From contig CAVVNT010000011.1 of the NCBI GenBank assembly GCA_963749675.1, positions 25,889 to 89,888 on the forward strand: DNA of 64,000 nt. The letters are read 5' to 3'. This DNA comes from Roseitranquillus sp963749675 (GTDB lineage Bacteria; Pseudomonadota; Alphaproteobacteria; Rhodobacterales; Rhodobacteraceae). Positions 26,206-34,938 of this stretch are shown here, piece by piece (the stretch's first letter is position 1; each line of letters starts with the position of its first letter). A model generated the notes under the pieces. It made no database searches, had not been told where the DNA came from, and saw only the letters and a program-made list of their open reading frames with translations. A program made the position numbers and the translations under genes.

Positions 26206-26850
26206 CTGCAGGTGGAGCAGGATGGTGAAGCGTGTCGTGCGCTCCACCAGCGTGCCGATCGCCGAGCGTCGCAGGCCGAGGATCAGGTCGCCTTCCCGGT
26301 GCCCCGGAACCGCTCGATCGTCCGCTTCTGCGGGGCGCGCCGAGATCATGACCTCGGGCGAGACAAAGGATTTGCCTCGGCCCCGGACGCGGGCTCGGGG
26401 AACCCTGAGAGTTCGGCCTGACCGGAGGCAGGCGGACAGCTCGCGCCGCAGCGCCCCGCGGCCCTGGACGTAGAGGGACTGATGGATGGCCTCGCAGGAT
26501 ATGCGCATCGTGTCGTCCTCGGGGACGTCGACCTTGAGCCTGGCCGAGATCCGTTCCGGGCTCCAGGCCCGCGCCCATCGGCGCGCCTGCCGGGGTCCGT
26601 GGCGGCGCTTTCTCCAAAGCGTCCGGGGGTCCGCGATGGGCCTGCCGTCAGGATGCATGATCCGCCCTGCCATACGATCCTCCACGTACCGGCGCAGAAC
26701 GGCGTTCGTGGCGAGCTTCGCCGCTTTGGGCCTCAGCGCCGCGCGCTCGGCATGCCACTGCGCTGTGGTGGCGCGGTACTCCATGCCCCCGCCGCGCGTG
26801 GCCGCCCGGGAGACCGCAGCGGCGCCCTCAGCCGTCGCTCCGCGCAACGC
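26206..26850 (-). pseudogene. IS30-family transposase fragment
   Basis: The minus strand reads MEYRATTAQWHAERAALRPK, WSPERISARLKVDVPED, ISCEAIHQSLYVQGRGALRR, then SFVSPEVMISARPAEADDRA and GTLVERTTRFTILLHL. These are the N-terminal and first catalytic (GDLI) blocks of IS30 transposases. The fragment ends exactly where the recombinase half begins (about 26205), so the last third, with the other catalytic residues, is missing. The extreme N terminus is also unclear. Confidence 0.8.
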
Positions 26851-26944
26851 TTCCTTCCCGCCATCGCAACCTCCATTCGAGAAGCGTTGCGACGACCGGT
26901 TGAAACCGCCCAGTACGTCGCCGAGAAGTACCGCGACCGCCTTG

Positions 26945-27235
26945 CGCCCGGCTCGGCATCGAGCACCGTCTCGCCCCGCCGCGGTCAGAGACAAACGGCA
27001 TGGTGGAGCGCTTCAACGGCTCGATCAAGGACGTCCTGCAAAGCCGCCGGTTCCGCAGTGGCGAGGATTCTGGAGCGACCATCCTCCACGACGTCCGCCT
27101 CTACAACGGCCAGCTGCCGCAGTCAGATCTCAAGGGGCGGACGCCCGTCGATGCGCTCAAGGACTGGCACCGCCAGAAGCGCGGGAGCTCTTCAAGAACC
27201 ACCCGTACCATCACGCCGGAGGTGATCTCGAGCCC
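26945..27235 (+). pseudogene. IS481-family transposase, C-terminal fragment
   Basis: The plus strand reads LGIEHRLAPP, ETNGMVERFNGSIKDVLQSR, RFRSGED, VRLYNGQLPQSDLKGRTPVD and ALKDWHRQK, with ELFKNHPYHHAGGD after a frameshift. This is the rve integrase C terminus of IS481-type transposases (the TNGMVERFN block with the catalytic Glu). No N-terminal part is present. It borders the conserved chromosomal core. Confidence 0.8.
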
Positions 27236-27402
27236 TCGCCATCGGGCAATTGCAGCCACTTGCGCCGGTCATGTCGCCGTCGAAGTCGCCGAAGATGATT
27301 GCCGTGCCACCATCCAAGCTGATGAGGGCACCAGCATCTACGCGCATGGCGAGCCGGAACTGACGCGCGTCAAGACGGCGGTCTTCGCTCGATCGAGTAC
27401 TC

Positions 27403-27717
27403 TTACACCTCGATCGACTGAACGCTGCTGAAGACCTCCAGCTCGGGCGGACCGAGATACTTGTCGCGGTGATCGCCGGCACCCTGATGGGCCATGCGGA
27501 ACGCCTCGGACCTGGTCCAGTCGCGGAACGCCTCCTCGCTCTCCCACGCGGTGTGCGAGGCGTAGAGGCGGTATCCCTCGTGCTCCTCTCCCTTCATCAG
27601 GTGGAACGCCTTGAAGCCGGGCACGCGGGTCAGCTGGCTCTCGCGGCTGGACCACATATCCTCGAACTCGCCCTCGTGCCCGAGTTTCACCTTGAAGCGG
27701 TTCATGGTGAGATACAT
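27403..27717 (-). CDS. Antibiotic-biosynthesis-monooxygenase-domain protein
   Basis: This 104-residue protein is a single ABM ferredoxin-like domain beginning MYLTMNRFKVKLGHEGEFED, with the typical FKAFHLMKGEEHEGYRLYAS and TAWESEEAFRDWTRSEAFRM blocks. Related proteins include small haem-degrading monooxygenases (IsdG/HmuQ-like); the Asn/His/Trp pattern for haem binding (N7, W68, H77 or so) is partly present. It is divergent from pth. Its exact substrate cannot be told from sequence. Confidence 0.8.
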   Translation of the reverse strand: MYLTMNRFKVKLGHEGEFEDMWSSRESQLTRVPGFKAFHLMKGEEHEGYRLYASHTAWESEEAFRDWTRSEAFRMAHQGAGDHRDKYLGPPELEVFSSVQSIEV

Positions 27718-27788
27718 CTCGTCCCCCTCGTTGACGGCTGGACCCTAGACGCGGCTTCGGCGAGGAACAATCGGACAGGAGGGCGCGG

Positions 27789-28469
27789 ATGCTGATCTTC
27801 GCAGGTCTCGGAAACCCGGGCGGCAAGTACGCCCGCCACCGCCACAACGTGGGCTTCATGGCGGTCGAGCGCATCGCCGCCGATCACGGCTTCGGCCCCT
27901 GGCGGTCGAAGTTCCAGGCCGAGATCGCCGAGGGGCGGCTCGGCGCCGAAAAGGTGCTGCTGATGAAGCCTGCGACCTTCATGAACCTCTCGGGACAGGC
28001 GGTGGGAGAGGCGTTGCGCTTCTACAAGCTCGCGGCGCCCGATGTGACCGTTCTCCACGACGAACTCGACCTCGCGCCCGGCCGCGTCCGGGTCAAGCGC
28101 GGGGGCGGCCACGCGGGCCACAACGGGCTGCGCTCTCTGCACCAGCACGTCGGCGACACCTACCGCCGGGTTCGGATCGGCATCGGGCATCCGGGGCACA
28201 AGGACCTCGTCTCGGGTTACGTCCTGCACGACTTCGCGGCGGCGGACGACGAGTGGCTGGACAACGTGCTCCGCGGCATCGCCGACGGTGCGCCCGATCT
28301 TGCCGACGGCGACGACGGCAAGTTCATGAACGCGGTCGCGCTCAGGACGCAACCGCAGCGCCGATCGCAGCCAGCGGAGCCCGCAGCGCCTCGTCAGGAG
28401 CTCGAGCACGAGCCCGAAGCAGACGACGATCGTTCGCCTTTGCAGCGGCTCGTCGACCGGTTCCGCTGA
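27789..28469 (+). CDS. pth: Peptidyl-tRNA hydrolase
   Basis: Pth releases tRNA from peptidyl-tRNA that drops off ribosomes. The 226-residue protein has all family blocks: GLGNPGGKYARHRHNVGF with the catalytic His, KPATFMNLSG, VLHDELDL and GGGHAGHNGLRS, then the FG binding region. It begins at ATG 27789 after a GGAGGGCG site. The C-terminal 40 residues are an acidic, Gln/Pro-rich extension common in Rhodobacterales. Usually rplY lies upstream; here the flank is instead the ABM gene and IS debris. Confidence 0.96.
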   Translation: MLIFAGLGNPGGKYARHRHNVGFMAVERIAADHGFGPWRSKFQAEIAEGRLGAEKVLLMKPATFMNLSGQAVGEALRFYKLAAPDVTVLHDELDLAPGRVRVKRGGGHAGHNGLRSLHQHVGDTYRRVRIGIGHPGHKDLVSGYVLHDFAAADDEWLDNVLRGIADGAPDLADGDDGKFMNAVALRTQPQRRSQPAEPAAPRQELEHEPEADDDRSPLQRLVDRFR

Positions 28470-28507
28470 GGCTGGTCACTGAGGACCGCCCCGCTATTTC
28501 CCGGAAC

Positions 28508-28879
28508 ATGGACAAGGATGACGCAGTCAACGTACTCGGCGGCACGCTCGCGCCGTGTTCGAAAGACCCGATGACAGGGTTCTTCCGCGATGGCCATTGC
28601 AACACCTGCGAAGCGGACGCCGGCAGCCACACCGTCTGCGTCGAGATGACGGCGGAGTTCCTTGCCTTCTCGGCCTACGTCGGCAACGACCTCTCCACGC
28701 CGCGGCCCGAATACGGGTTCGCTGGCCTAAAGGCAGGTGATCGTTGGTGTGTCTGCGCTGCCCGCTTCCTGCAGGCGCACGCCGAGGGGTTGGCGCCGCG
28801 CGTCCATCTGGGCGCGACGCACCGCCGAGCGCTGGAGATCGTGCCGCTCGAGATCCTGCAGGCGAACCCGGCTGACTAG
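28508..28879 (+). CDS. DUF2237 family protein
   Basis: This 123-residue protein begins MDKDDAVNVLGGTLAPCSKD and has the family blocks GFFRDGHCNTCEADAGSHTV, AFSAYVGNDLSTPRPEYGF and GDRWCVCAARF. Five Cys suggest a fold stabilised by metal or disulfide. The family is widespread, and no activity is established to my knowledge. It starts 39 bp after pth and converges with trpB, overlapping its stop by a few bases. Confidence 0.88.
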   Translation: MDKDDAVNVLGGTLAPCSKDPMTGFFRDGHCNTCEADAGSHTVCVEMTAEFLAFSAYVGNDLSTPRPEYGFAGLKAGDRWCVCAARFLQAHAEGLAPRVHLGATHRRALEIVPLEILQANPAD

Positions 28880-30102
28880 CTTTCGATGTCGGTGCCGAGG
28901 GCGCGCGCGACGGTGAAGATGTCCTTGTCGCCCCTGCCGCACATGTTCATGCAGATCAGGTGGTCGCTCGGCAGGTCCGGTGCGATCTTGGCGACGTGGG
29001 CGAGTGCGTGAGACGGCTCCAGCGCCGGGATGATCCCCTCGGTCTCGCAGCAGAGCTGGAACGCCTCCAGCGCTTCAACGTCGGTGATCGAAACATACTC
29101 CGCCCGCCCGATGTCGTGCAGCCATGAGTGCTCCGGCCCGATTCCGGGATAGTCGAGACCGGCAGAGATCGAAAACCCCTCAAGGATCTGGCCGTCGTCA
29201 TTCTGTAGCAGGTATGTGCGGTTGCCGTGCAGGACGCCAGGCCGGCCGCCGGTCAGCGAGGCGCAGTGCTCCATCCTGTCGTCGACGCCCTTGCCGCCTG
29301 CCTCGACCCCGATGATCCGCACAGTCTTGTCATCGAGGAAGGGATAAAAGAGACCCATCGCGTTCGACCCGCCGCCGATGGCAGCGACAAGCGTGTCGGG
29401 CAGACGTCCCTCGACCGCCTGCATCTGCTCCTTGGCCTCCTTGCCGATGATCGACTGGAAGTCTCGAACCATTGCCGGATAGGGATGCGGTCCCGCCACC
29501 GTGCCGATACAGTAGAATGTGTCGCGCACGTTCGTCACCCAATCACGCAGGGCGTCGTTCATCGCGTCCTTCAACGTGCCGCGGCCGGACGTGACCGGCA
29601 CCACCTGCGCGCCCAGAAGGCGCATGCGGAAGACGTTGGGCTGCTGCCGCTCCACATCGTGAGAGCCCATGTAGACGACGCACTTGAGGCCGAACTTGGC
29701 GCAGACTGTGGCCGTCGCGACGCCGTGCTGGCCCGCCCCGGTCTCGGCGATGATCCGGGTCTTGCCCATCCGCCGCGCCAGGATGATCTGGCCGAGGACG
29801 TTGTTGATCTTGTGTGCGCCGGTATGGTTGAGCTCGTCGCGCTTGAGATAGACCTTGGCGCCGCCCAGCCTCTCGGTCAGACGCGAGGCGAAGTAGAGTG
29901 GCGAGGGGCGGCCGACGTAGTTTGCCCAGAGGTCCTCCATCTCGTCCCAGAAGCTCTGGTCTGTCTTCGCGCGCTCGTACTCCGCCTCCAGCTCAAGGAT
30001 GAGCGGCATCAGCGTCTCGGACACAAAGCGGCCGCCGAACTGGCCGAACCGTCCGTTCTCGTCCGGGCCCGTCATGAAGCTGTTCAGCAGGTCCTCGGGC
30101 AT
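28876..30102 (-). CDS. trpB: Tryptophan synthase beta chain
   Basis: TrpB condenses indole with L-serine to L-tryptophan using pyridoxal phosphate. The 408-residue protein shows GRPSPLYFASRLTERLGGAK, the PLP-Lys block HTGAHKINNVLGQ, the Glu block ETGAGQHGVATATV, the phosphate-binding GGGSNAMG and the C-terminal CGRGDKD. Start ATG 30102. It is the last gene of the trpF-containing minus-strand run; trpA is not visible downstream. Confidence 0.97.
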   Translation of the reverse strand: MPEDLLNSFMTGPDENGRFGQFGGRFVSETLMPLILELEAEYERAKTDQSFWDEMEDLWANYVGRPSPLYFASRLTERLGGAKVYLKRDELNHTGAHKINNVLGQIILARRMGKTRIIAETGAGQHGVATATVCAKFGLKCVVYMGSHDVERQQPNVFRMRLLGAQVVPVTSGRGTLKDAMNDALRDWVTNVRDTFYCIGTVAGPHPYPAMVRDFQSIIGKEAKEQMQAVEGRLPDTLVAAIGGGSNAMGLFYPFLDDKTVRIIGVEAGGKGVDDRMEHCASLTGGRPGVLHGNRTYLLQNDDGQILEGFSISAGLDYPGIGPEHSWLHDIGRAEYVSITDVEALEAFQLCCETEGIIPALEPSHALAHVAKIAPDLPSDHLICMNMCGRGDKDIFTVARALGTDIES

Positions 30103-30165
30103 CGCCCCCCTCCTGGCGTCAGTGAAGGAGGCATCATACCGGCCCGGCGCGTGTGGTAAAGGCCG

Positions 30166-30483
30166 CTAGCGCCTCGCCTCGGCACGTCGGCGTCGGGTCA
30201 TGCGGCGAATCCTGCGTCGAGCCCGGATCGCGCCGCTGGCGACGGCCGGACGCAACGGCGGGATATCGACCGCAAGGAGCAGGAAGCCGAGCGGCAGCAT
30301 CCAGACACCAAGCACCGGCAGAAAAGAGAAAACGCCGCCGGCGATCAAAAGAAGCGACACCGGCACCCGAACCCACCGCATCCCGTTCTCGAGCAACGGC
30401 TCGATGATGCGTCTCGCTACCGGTACGAAGCGCTCCAACGCCGTGAACTGGCGCCTGATCCGACGGAGGTTCTTGTCTGACAT
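30166..30483 (-). CDS. Small membrane protein, hypothetical
   Basis: This 105-residue protein starts MSDKNLRRIRRQFTALERFV, with a basic N terminus, one or two closely spaced membrane segments (VPVSLLLIAGGVFSFLPVLG then VWMLPLGFLLLAVDIPPLRP) and a very Arg-rich tail. Similar small proteins occur next to trp genes in Rhodobacterales and are sometimes mislabelled as tryptophan synthase. No function is known to me. It lies between the GNAT gene and trpB. Confidence 0.75.
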   Translation of the reverse strand: MSDKNLRRIRRQFTALERFVPVARRIIEPLLENGMRWVRVPVSLLLIAGGVFSFLPVLGVWMLPLGFLLLAVDIPPLRPAVASGAIRARRRIRRMTRRRRAEARR

Positions 30484-30550
30484 GGTCCTGTCTCGGGCCG
30501 TAGTTGGGAAGCCCTTAAGACCGCGTCAATCAGGCGTTCGAAAAAGAAAC

Positions 30551-30994
30551 TCAGTCGAGGCGCCGCTTGAACCCAACGTGGGTCGGCTCGAAGCCGAGGG
30601 CGCGATAGAAGTCGCGGGCGCGGCTCCGCCCGGACTGCGTGGTCAACTGGAGGAGCGACGCCCCCGCCAACCTCGCCCGCCGCTCGGCGTCTGCCATCAT
30701 CGCGCGGCCGAGCCCGCGGCCACGCAAGTCGGCCGTGATCCTGACGCTCTCGATCTGGGCGCGTCTCGTCCCCCGGTGCGACAGGCCGCTGATCAGCGTC
30801 AGCTGGTAGGTCCCTTGGATGCGTCCATCGCTCTCCATCACGACGATCGTGTTGAAAGGCTCGGCCGCGACGGCATCGAACGCCGCGATGTAGGTTCCCA
30901 AGTCGGCCACTTCACGCCCGGCGCCGAGAGCGTCATCGCGCAGTAGACCCACGATCGCGGGGACGTCGTCGCGTTTGGCTTCGCGAAAGATCAA
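30551..30994 (-). CDS. GNAT-family N-acetyltransferase
   Basis: This protein of about 147 residues begins LIFREAKRDDVPAIVGLLRD and has the acetyl-CoA-binding motif A (ESVRITADLRGRGLGRAMMA) and motif B (TQSGRSRARDFYRALGFEPT). The best start is TTG 30994, which overlaps the trpF stop (TTGA), so the genes are coupled; no ATG is available in frame closer than the trpF coding region. The acceptor substrate is unknown. Confidence 0.85.
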   Translation of the reverse strand: MIFREAKRDDVPAIVGLLRDDALGAGREVADLGTYIAAFDAVAAEPFNTIVVMESDGRIQGTYQLTLISGLSHRGTRRAQIESVRITADLRGRGLGRAMMADAERRARLAGASLLQLTTQSGRSRARDFYRALGFEPTHVGFKRRLD

Positions 30995-31635
30995 GCCATG
31001 GCCGCCTCGACGAAGGCGACGATGGCGGCGCCGTCCTTTACGCCAGGCGCGCTTTCGACCCCCGAGCTGACGTCGACCTGGCGCGCGCCGGTCAGCCTTA
31101 TCGCCTCGCTGACGTTCGCGGGCGTCAAGCCGCCGGCAAGCATCCAGGGAAGGGTCCACCGCCGACCCGCCACGAGCCGCCAGTCGAAGGCGAGACCGTT
31201 GCCGCCCGGAAGCGGCGCATCGCGCGGCGGCTTGGCGTCGATGAGAAGCTGGTCCGCGGCATCCGCGAAGTCGTCGATCGCGGCGAGATCGCCTTCATCC
31301 GCGACGCCGACGGCCTTCATGACCGGCAGGCCGAACCGCTCCCGCACGGCGGCGACCCGTTGGGGTGTCTCGGAACCGTGAAGCTGCAGCATGTCGAGCG
31401 GCACTTCGGACAATATCGCGTCCAGTTCGACGTCGCTCGCGTTGACCGTCAATGCGACCTTGGCCACGCCCGGCGGCACGCTCCCCGCGATGAAGGCGGC
31501 GTCGGAGAGCGCAAGGTTTCGTGGCGACTTCTGGTAGAAGACGAAGCCGAGATACCGCGCTCCGGCCAGCAATGCGGCGGGCACGTCGGCACTCTCGGTG
31601 ATGCCGCAGATCTTGACGGCGATGTCGCGGGGCAT
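30991..31635 (-). CDS. trpF: Phosphoribosylanthranilate isomerase
   Basis: TrpF catalyses the Amadori rearrangement step of tryptophan synthesis. The 214-residue TIM barrel starts at ATG 31635 (MPRDIAVKICGITESADVPA). The catalytic Cys lies in KICG, followed by GARYLGFVFYQKSPRNL, LDMLQLHGSETP, the catalytic Asp in LLIDAKPP and the phosphate loop WMLAGGLTPANV ... DVSSGVESAPGVKD. Its start is directly behind lapA, and its stop overlaps the GNAT start. Confidence 0.96.
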   Translation of the reverse strand: MPRDIAVKICGITESADVPAALLAGARYLGFVFYQKSPRNLALSDAAFIAGSVPPGVAKVALTVNASDVELDAILSEVPLDMLQLHGSETPQRVAAVRERFGLPVMKAVGVADEGDLAAIDDFADAADQLLIDAKPPRDAPLPGGNGLAFDWRLVAGRRWTLPWMLAGGLTPANVSEAIRLTGARQVDVSSGVESAPGVKDGAAIVAFVEAAMA

Positions 31636-31636
31636 G

Positions 31637-31993
31637 TCAGCGAGGAACGCTGCCGTCCTCCAGCAGGGTAAGCACATCGTCACCCCTGCGGCCAGACGTC
31701 CGCATCTGCGCCATCTCCTGCTCAAGGCGCTGACGCTCGCGCTTTTCTGCGCGCATCTCAACACGGTAGCGGTGTTCCCGCCACCACTCCCACACGAAGC
31801 CGATCAGCAGACCAGCGGCGATCCCGCCGAATACGACGAGAAACAGCGGCAGCGTGATCTGCCACGACCAGCCGAGAAAACCCGCCATCGCTTCCGGCAG
31901 CAGTCGCAGCGTGACCGGCTCGGCATTCGCAAGCGCGATGGTGACAAGCACGATCGCGAGCAGGGCGAGAAACAGGTACCAAAGGAAACGCAT
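31637..31993 (-). CDS. LapA-like inner-membrane protein (DUF1049)
   Basis: This 118-residue protein has two membrane segments (FLWYLFLALLAIVLVTIALA and ITLPLFLVVFGGIAAGLLIG) separated by a short loop with LANAEPVTLRLLP, then a coiled-coil tail (RYRVEMRAEKRERQRLEQEM). This is the lipopolysaccharide-assembly-protein-A (YciS) type. It lies between ihfB and trpF, the usual Rhodobacterales order. Confidence 0.88.
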   Translation of the reverse strand: MRFLWYLFLALLAIVLVTIALANAEPVTLRLLPEAMAGFLGWSWQITLPLFLVVFGGIAAGLLIGFVWEWWREHRYRVEMRAEKRERQRLEQEMAQMRTSGRRGDDVLTLLEDGSVPR

Positions 31994-32005
31994 CAGAACC
32001 TCAGC

Positions 32006-32287
32006 CTACTTGCCGTTGAGCCGCTCTCGCAGCAATTTGCCCGTCTTGAAGAATGGCACGTGCTTCTCCTCGACGTCCACCGCATCGCCCGTCCGGGGAT
32101 TGCGGCCAACCCGCGCGTCGCGCTTCTTCACGGAGAACGCGCCAAAACCGCGAAGTTCCACCCGCTCGCCCCGTGCCATCGCCGCGGTGATCTCCTCGAA
32201 GATCGTGCCGACGATGCGCTCAACGTCGCGCTGGTAGAGGTGAGGGTTCTCGTCCGCGATTTTCTGGATGAGCTCTGACCGGATCAT
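32006..32287 (-). CDS. ihfB: Integration host factor subunit beta
   Basis: This 93-residue HU/IHF-family DNA-bending protein begins MIRSELIQKIADENPHLYQR; residues 60-72 hold the DNA-contacting arm with RNPRTGDAV. The C terminus VPFFKTGKLLRERLNGK matches the beta subunit. Located immediately downstream of rpsA on the same strand, as in most proteobacteria. Confidence 0.96.
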   Translation of the reverse strand: MIRSELIQKIADENPHLYQRDVERIVGTIFEEITAAMARGERVELRGFGAFSVKKRDARVGRNPRTGDAVDVEEKHVPFFKTGKLLRERLNGK

Positions 32288-32427
32288 CGATTCCCCTCAA
32301 CCCAAGCATCCCGGCGCGTCCGCGCGCGGGACAGTACGTCGATCGTCGTTATACCGGCAGGGGGAGGAGGAATAAACTGGCTATCTCACCGGGCGCGCAG
32401 AACTTTGCGAGATATGCCGCATGGTTG

Positions 32428-32454
32428 ACCGGCTCCGCTCGTGGCGGAGCCGGT
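32428..32454 (-). terminator. Stem-loop between rpsA and ihfB
   Basis: ACCGGCTCCG-CCACGAG-CGGAGCCGGT forms a perfect 10-bp stem with a 7-nt loop, 10 bp downstream of the rpsA stop. No T-run follows, so it may attenuate or process the transcript rather than be a strong intrinsic terminator. Confidence 0.65.
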
Positions 32455-32464
32455 TCTCTGGCTC

Positions 32465-34142
32465 TCAGTTGTCGCCCTTGAGCGCCGCGCCAAGGATGTC
32501 GCCCAGCGACGCGCCTGAGTCGGACGAGCCGTACTGCTCGACGGCCTCCTTCTCCTCGGCGATCTCGCGCGCCTTGATCGAGAGGCCGAGACGGCGGGTC
32601 TTCTGGTCGACGTTGGTGACCCGAACATCGACCTTGTCGCCGACCTGGAAACGTTCAGGCCGCTGCTCGGAGCGGTCGCGGCTGAGGTCGCTGCGCCGGA
32701 TGAACGACTTCGCGCCCTCGTACTCGACCTCGATGCCGCCGTCTTCGATCGCCGTCACCGTGACGGTGATGATCGAGCCGCGCTTCACGCCGCCGACCGC
32801 CTCGGAGAAGCTGTCGTCGAGCGCCTTGATCGAGAGCGAGATGCGCTCCTTCTCGGTATCGACCTCGGTGACCACCGCCTTGACGACGTCGCCCTTGCGG
32901 AAGTTCTGGATCGCATCCTCGCCGCGCTGGTCCCAGCTGATGTCGCTGAGGTGCACCATGCCGTCGATGTCGCCGTCGAGGCCCACGAACAGGCCGAACT
33001 CGGTGATGTTCTTGACCTCGCCCTCGACCTGCGTGCCCTCGGGATGGGTCTCGGCAAAGACCTCCCACGGATTGCGCATGGTCTGCTTGAGGCCGAGCGA
33101 CACCCGCCGCTTCGCCTGGTCGATCTCCAGCACCATCACCTCGACCTCTTGCGAGGTGGAGACGATCTTGCCCGGATGGACGTTCTTCTTGGTCCAGCTC
33201 ATCTCGGAGACGTGGACCAGCCCCTCGATCCCCGGCTCCAGCTCCACGAAGGCGCCGTAGTCGGTGATGTTGGTGACGCGGCCGGTGTGTACCGACTCGA
33301 GCGGGAACTTCTGCCTCGACGGTATCCCACGGATCGTCCTGCAGCTGCTTGAGGCCGAGGCTGATCCGGTGCGTCTCCTTGTTGATCTTGATGACCGAGA
33401 CCTTGATCGTCTCGCCGATCGAGACGACCTCGCTGGGGTGGTTTACCCGGCGCCAGGCCATGTCGGTCACGTGCAGCAGGCCGTCGACGCCGCCGAGATC
33501 GACGAACGCGCCGTACTCGGTGATGTTCTTGACCACGCCGTCGATCGCCTGACCTTCGGTCAACTGGGCGATGACCTCGGCGCGCTGCTCTGCGCGGCTC
33601 TCTTCCAGGATGGCGCGGCGCGAGACGACGATGTTGCCCCGGCGGCGGTCCATCTTGAGGATCTGGAACGGCTGCTTCATGCCCATCAGCGGGCCGGCGT
33701 CGCGCACAGGGCGCACGTCGACCTGGGAGCCGGGCAGGAACGCCACGGCGCCGCCGAGATCGACGGTGAAGCCGCCCTTGACGCGGCCGAAGATCGCGCC
33801 CTCGACGCGGTTCTCGTCGGCATAGGCTTTCTCAAGCGGTCCCAGGCAGCCTCGCGGCGGGCCTTGTCGCGGCTGATCGAGGCCTCGCCCCGCGCAGTTC
33901 TCGACCCGGTCGAGATAGACCTCGACCTCGTCGCCGACGGCGATGTCGGGCGCCTCGCCCGGATTTGCGAATTCCTTGAGGTCGACGCGGCCTTCCATCT
34001 TGTAGCCGACATCGATGATGGCCTGTCCCGCCTCGATCGCGAGGACCCGGCCCTTGACCACCGAACCCTCGTCCGGCGTGTCGATCTCGAGACTTTCGTT
34101 CAGGAGGGTCTCGAACTCCTCCATGGATGCGTTTTGTGCCAT
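32465..34142 (-). CDS. rpsA: 30S ribosomal protein S1 (frameshifted in this sequence)
   Basis: S1 binds mRNA on the small ribosomal subunit. The start MAQNASMEEFETLLNESLEI at ATG 34142 is followed by S1 motifs: GSVVKGRVLAIEAGQAIIDV, then ENRVEGAIFGRVKGGFTVDL, GQAIDGVVKNITEYGAFVDL, GRVTNITDYGAFVELEPGIE, VEGEVKNITEFGLFVGLDGD and GSIITVTVTAIEDGGIEVEY. The end is GASLGDILGAALKGDN. Three single-base shifts are present: an insertion near 33897 compensated by a deletion near 33838 (between these, RGEASISRDKARREAAWDRL appears in another frame), and an insertion near 33312 that separates the last three motifs. Because S1 is essential in Gram-negative bacteria, sequencing errors are the likely cause. 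Confidence 0.93.
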
Positions 34143-34242
34143 GCGGGCTGTCTGATTCCTTTTGCGTCTTCGGTTTCACTGGCCGGGCGGTTGTCTCCGC
34201 CGGTCTTTGGTCAGGATTTCGCGGTCAGGCCAATAAACGAAA

Positions 34243-34877
34243 TCAGGGCCGGATGGCATTCCGACCCTGCTCAAGTCCCTCGTTCACGGCCGTGACCGCC
34301 GCTTCGACGGCTGTCGATATAGCCATCTCGGTCGTGTCGAGCAAGACCGCATCGTCGGCGGGCCGCATCGGCGCGGCATCGCGCCCAGTATCGCGAGCGT
34401 CGCGCGCCCGCAGATCGGCCAGCACCTCGGCTTCCGACAGCGTCCCGCTCCTTCTCCCTCAGCTCAAGCCAGCGACGATGGGCACGGATTTCGTCCGACG
34501 CCGTCACGAACAGCTTCACCTCAGCTTCTGGGCAGATCACGGTCCCGATGTCTCGACCGTCGAGGACGGCGCCGCCCTCGCGCCGCGCATATCTCCGCTG
34601 AAAGCCGACGAGTGCCGCACGGACCTCTGGCATCGCGGCGACGGTGCTGGCCGCCTGGCCTGCCTGCGATGTCCTGAGGTCGGAGCGCTCGAGAATCCTG
34701 CGGCGAGAGGCCGCTCGCGGCGGCGACGGGATCATGACCGTCCAGAAAACGGCGGCCCGTCGCGCGGTAGAGCAGGCCGGTATCGAGGTACGCGAAGCCA
34801 AACTCCCGCGCGACTGCGCGCCCTATCGTCCCTTTGCCGGCAGCCGCCGGACCGTCGATCGCGACAGTGAAGATCAT
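34243..34877 (-). CDS. cmk: Cytidylate kinase (frameshifted in this sequence)
   Basis: CMP kinase phosphorylates CMP and dCMP. The frame starts MIFTVAIDGPAAAGKGTIGR with the P-loop, continues FAYLDTGLLYRATGRRFLDG, shifts near 34735 to a frame with VAAMPEVRAALVGFQRRYAR then VLDGRDIGTVICPEAEVKLF, and shifts again near 34440 to LRARDARDTGRDAAPMRPAD, ending DTTEMAISTAVEAAV. All core motifs are present when the frames are joined, giving about 210 residues. It lies between aroA and rpsA as usual. The indels are probably not biological. Confidence 0.9.
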
Positions 34878-34938
34878 CCCGCGCGACCTGCCTTGCGCCG
34901 TCCAGTCCTCGAACGGACCCATGCCGCACCCGCCCTCG

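Noticed and set aside
32465..34142. rpsA as a true pseudogene
   Set aside because: Six S1 motifs are all conserved and S1 is essential; three one-base shifts are better explained as sequence errors.
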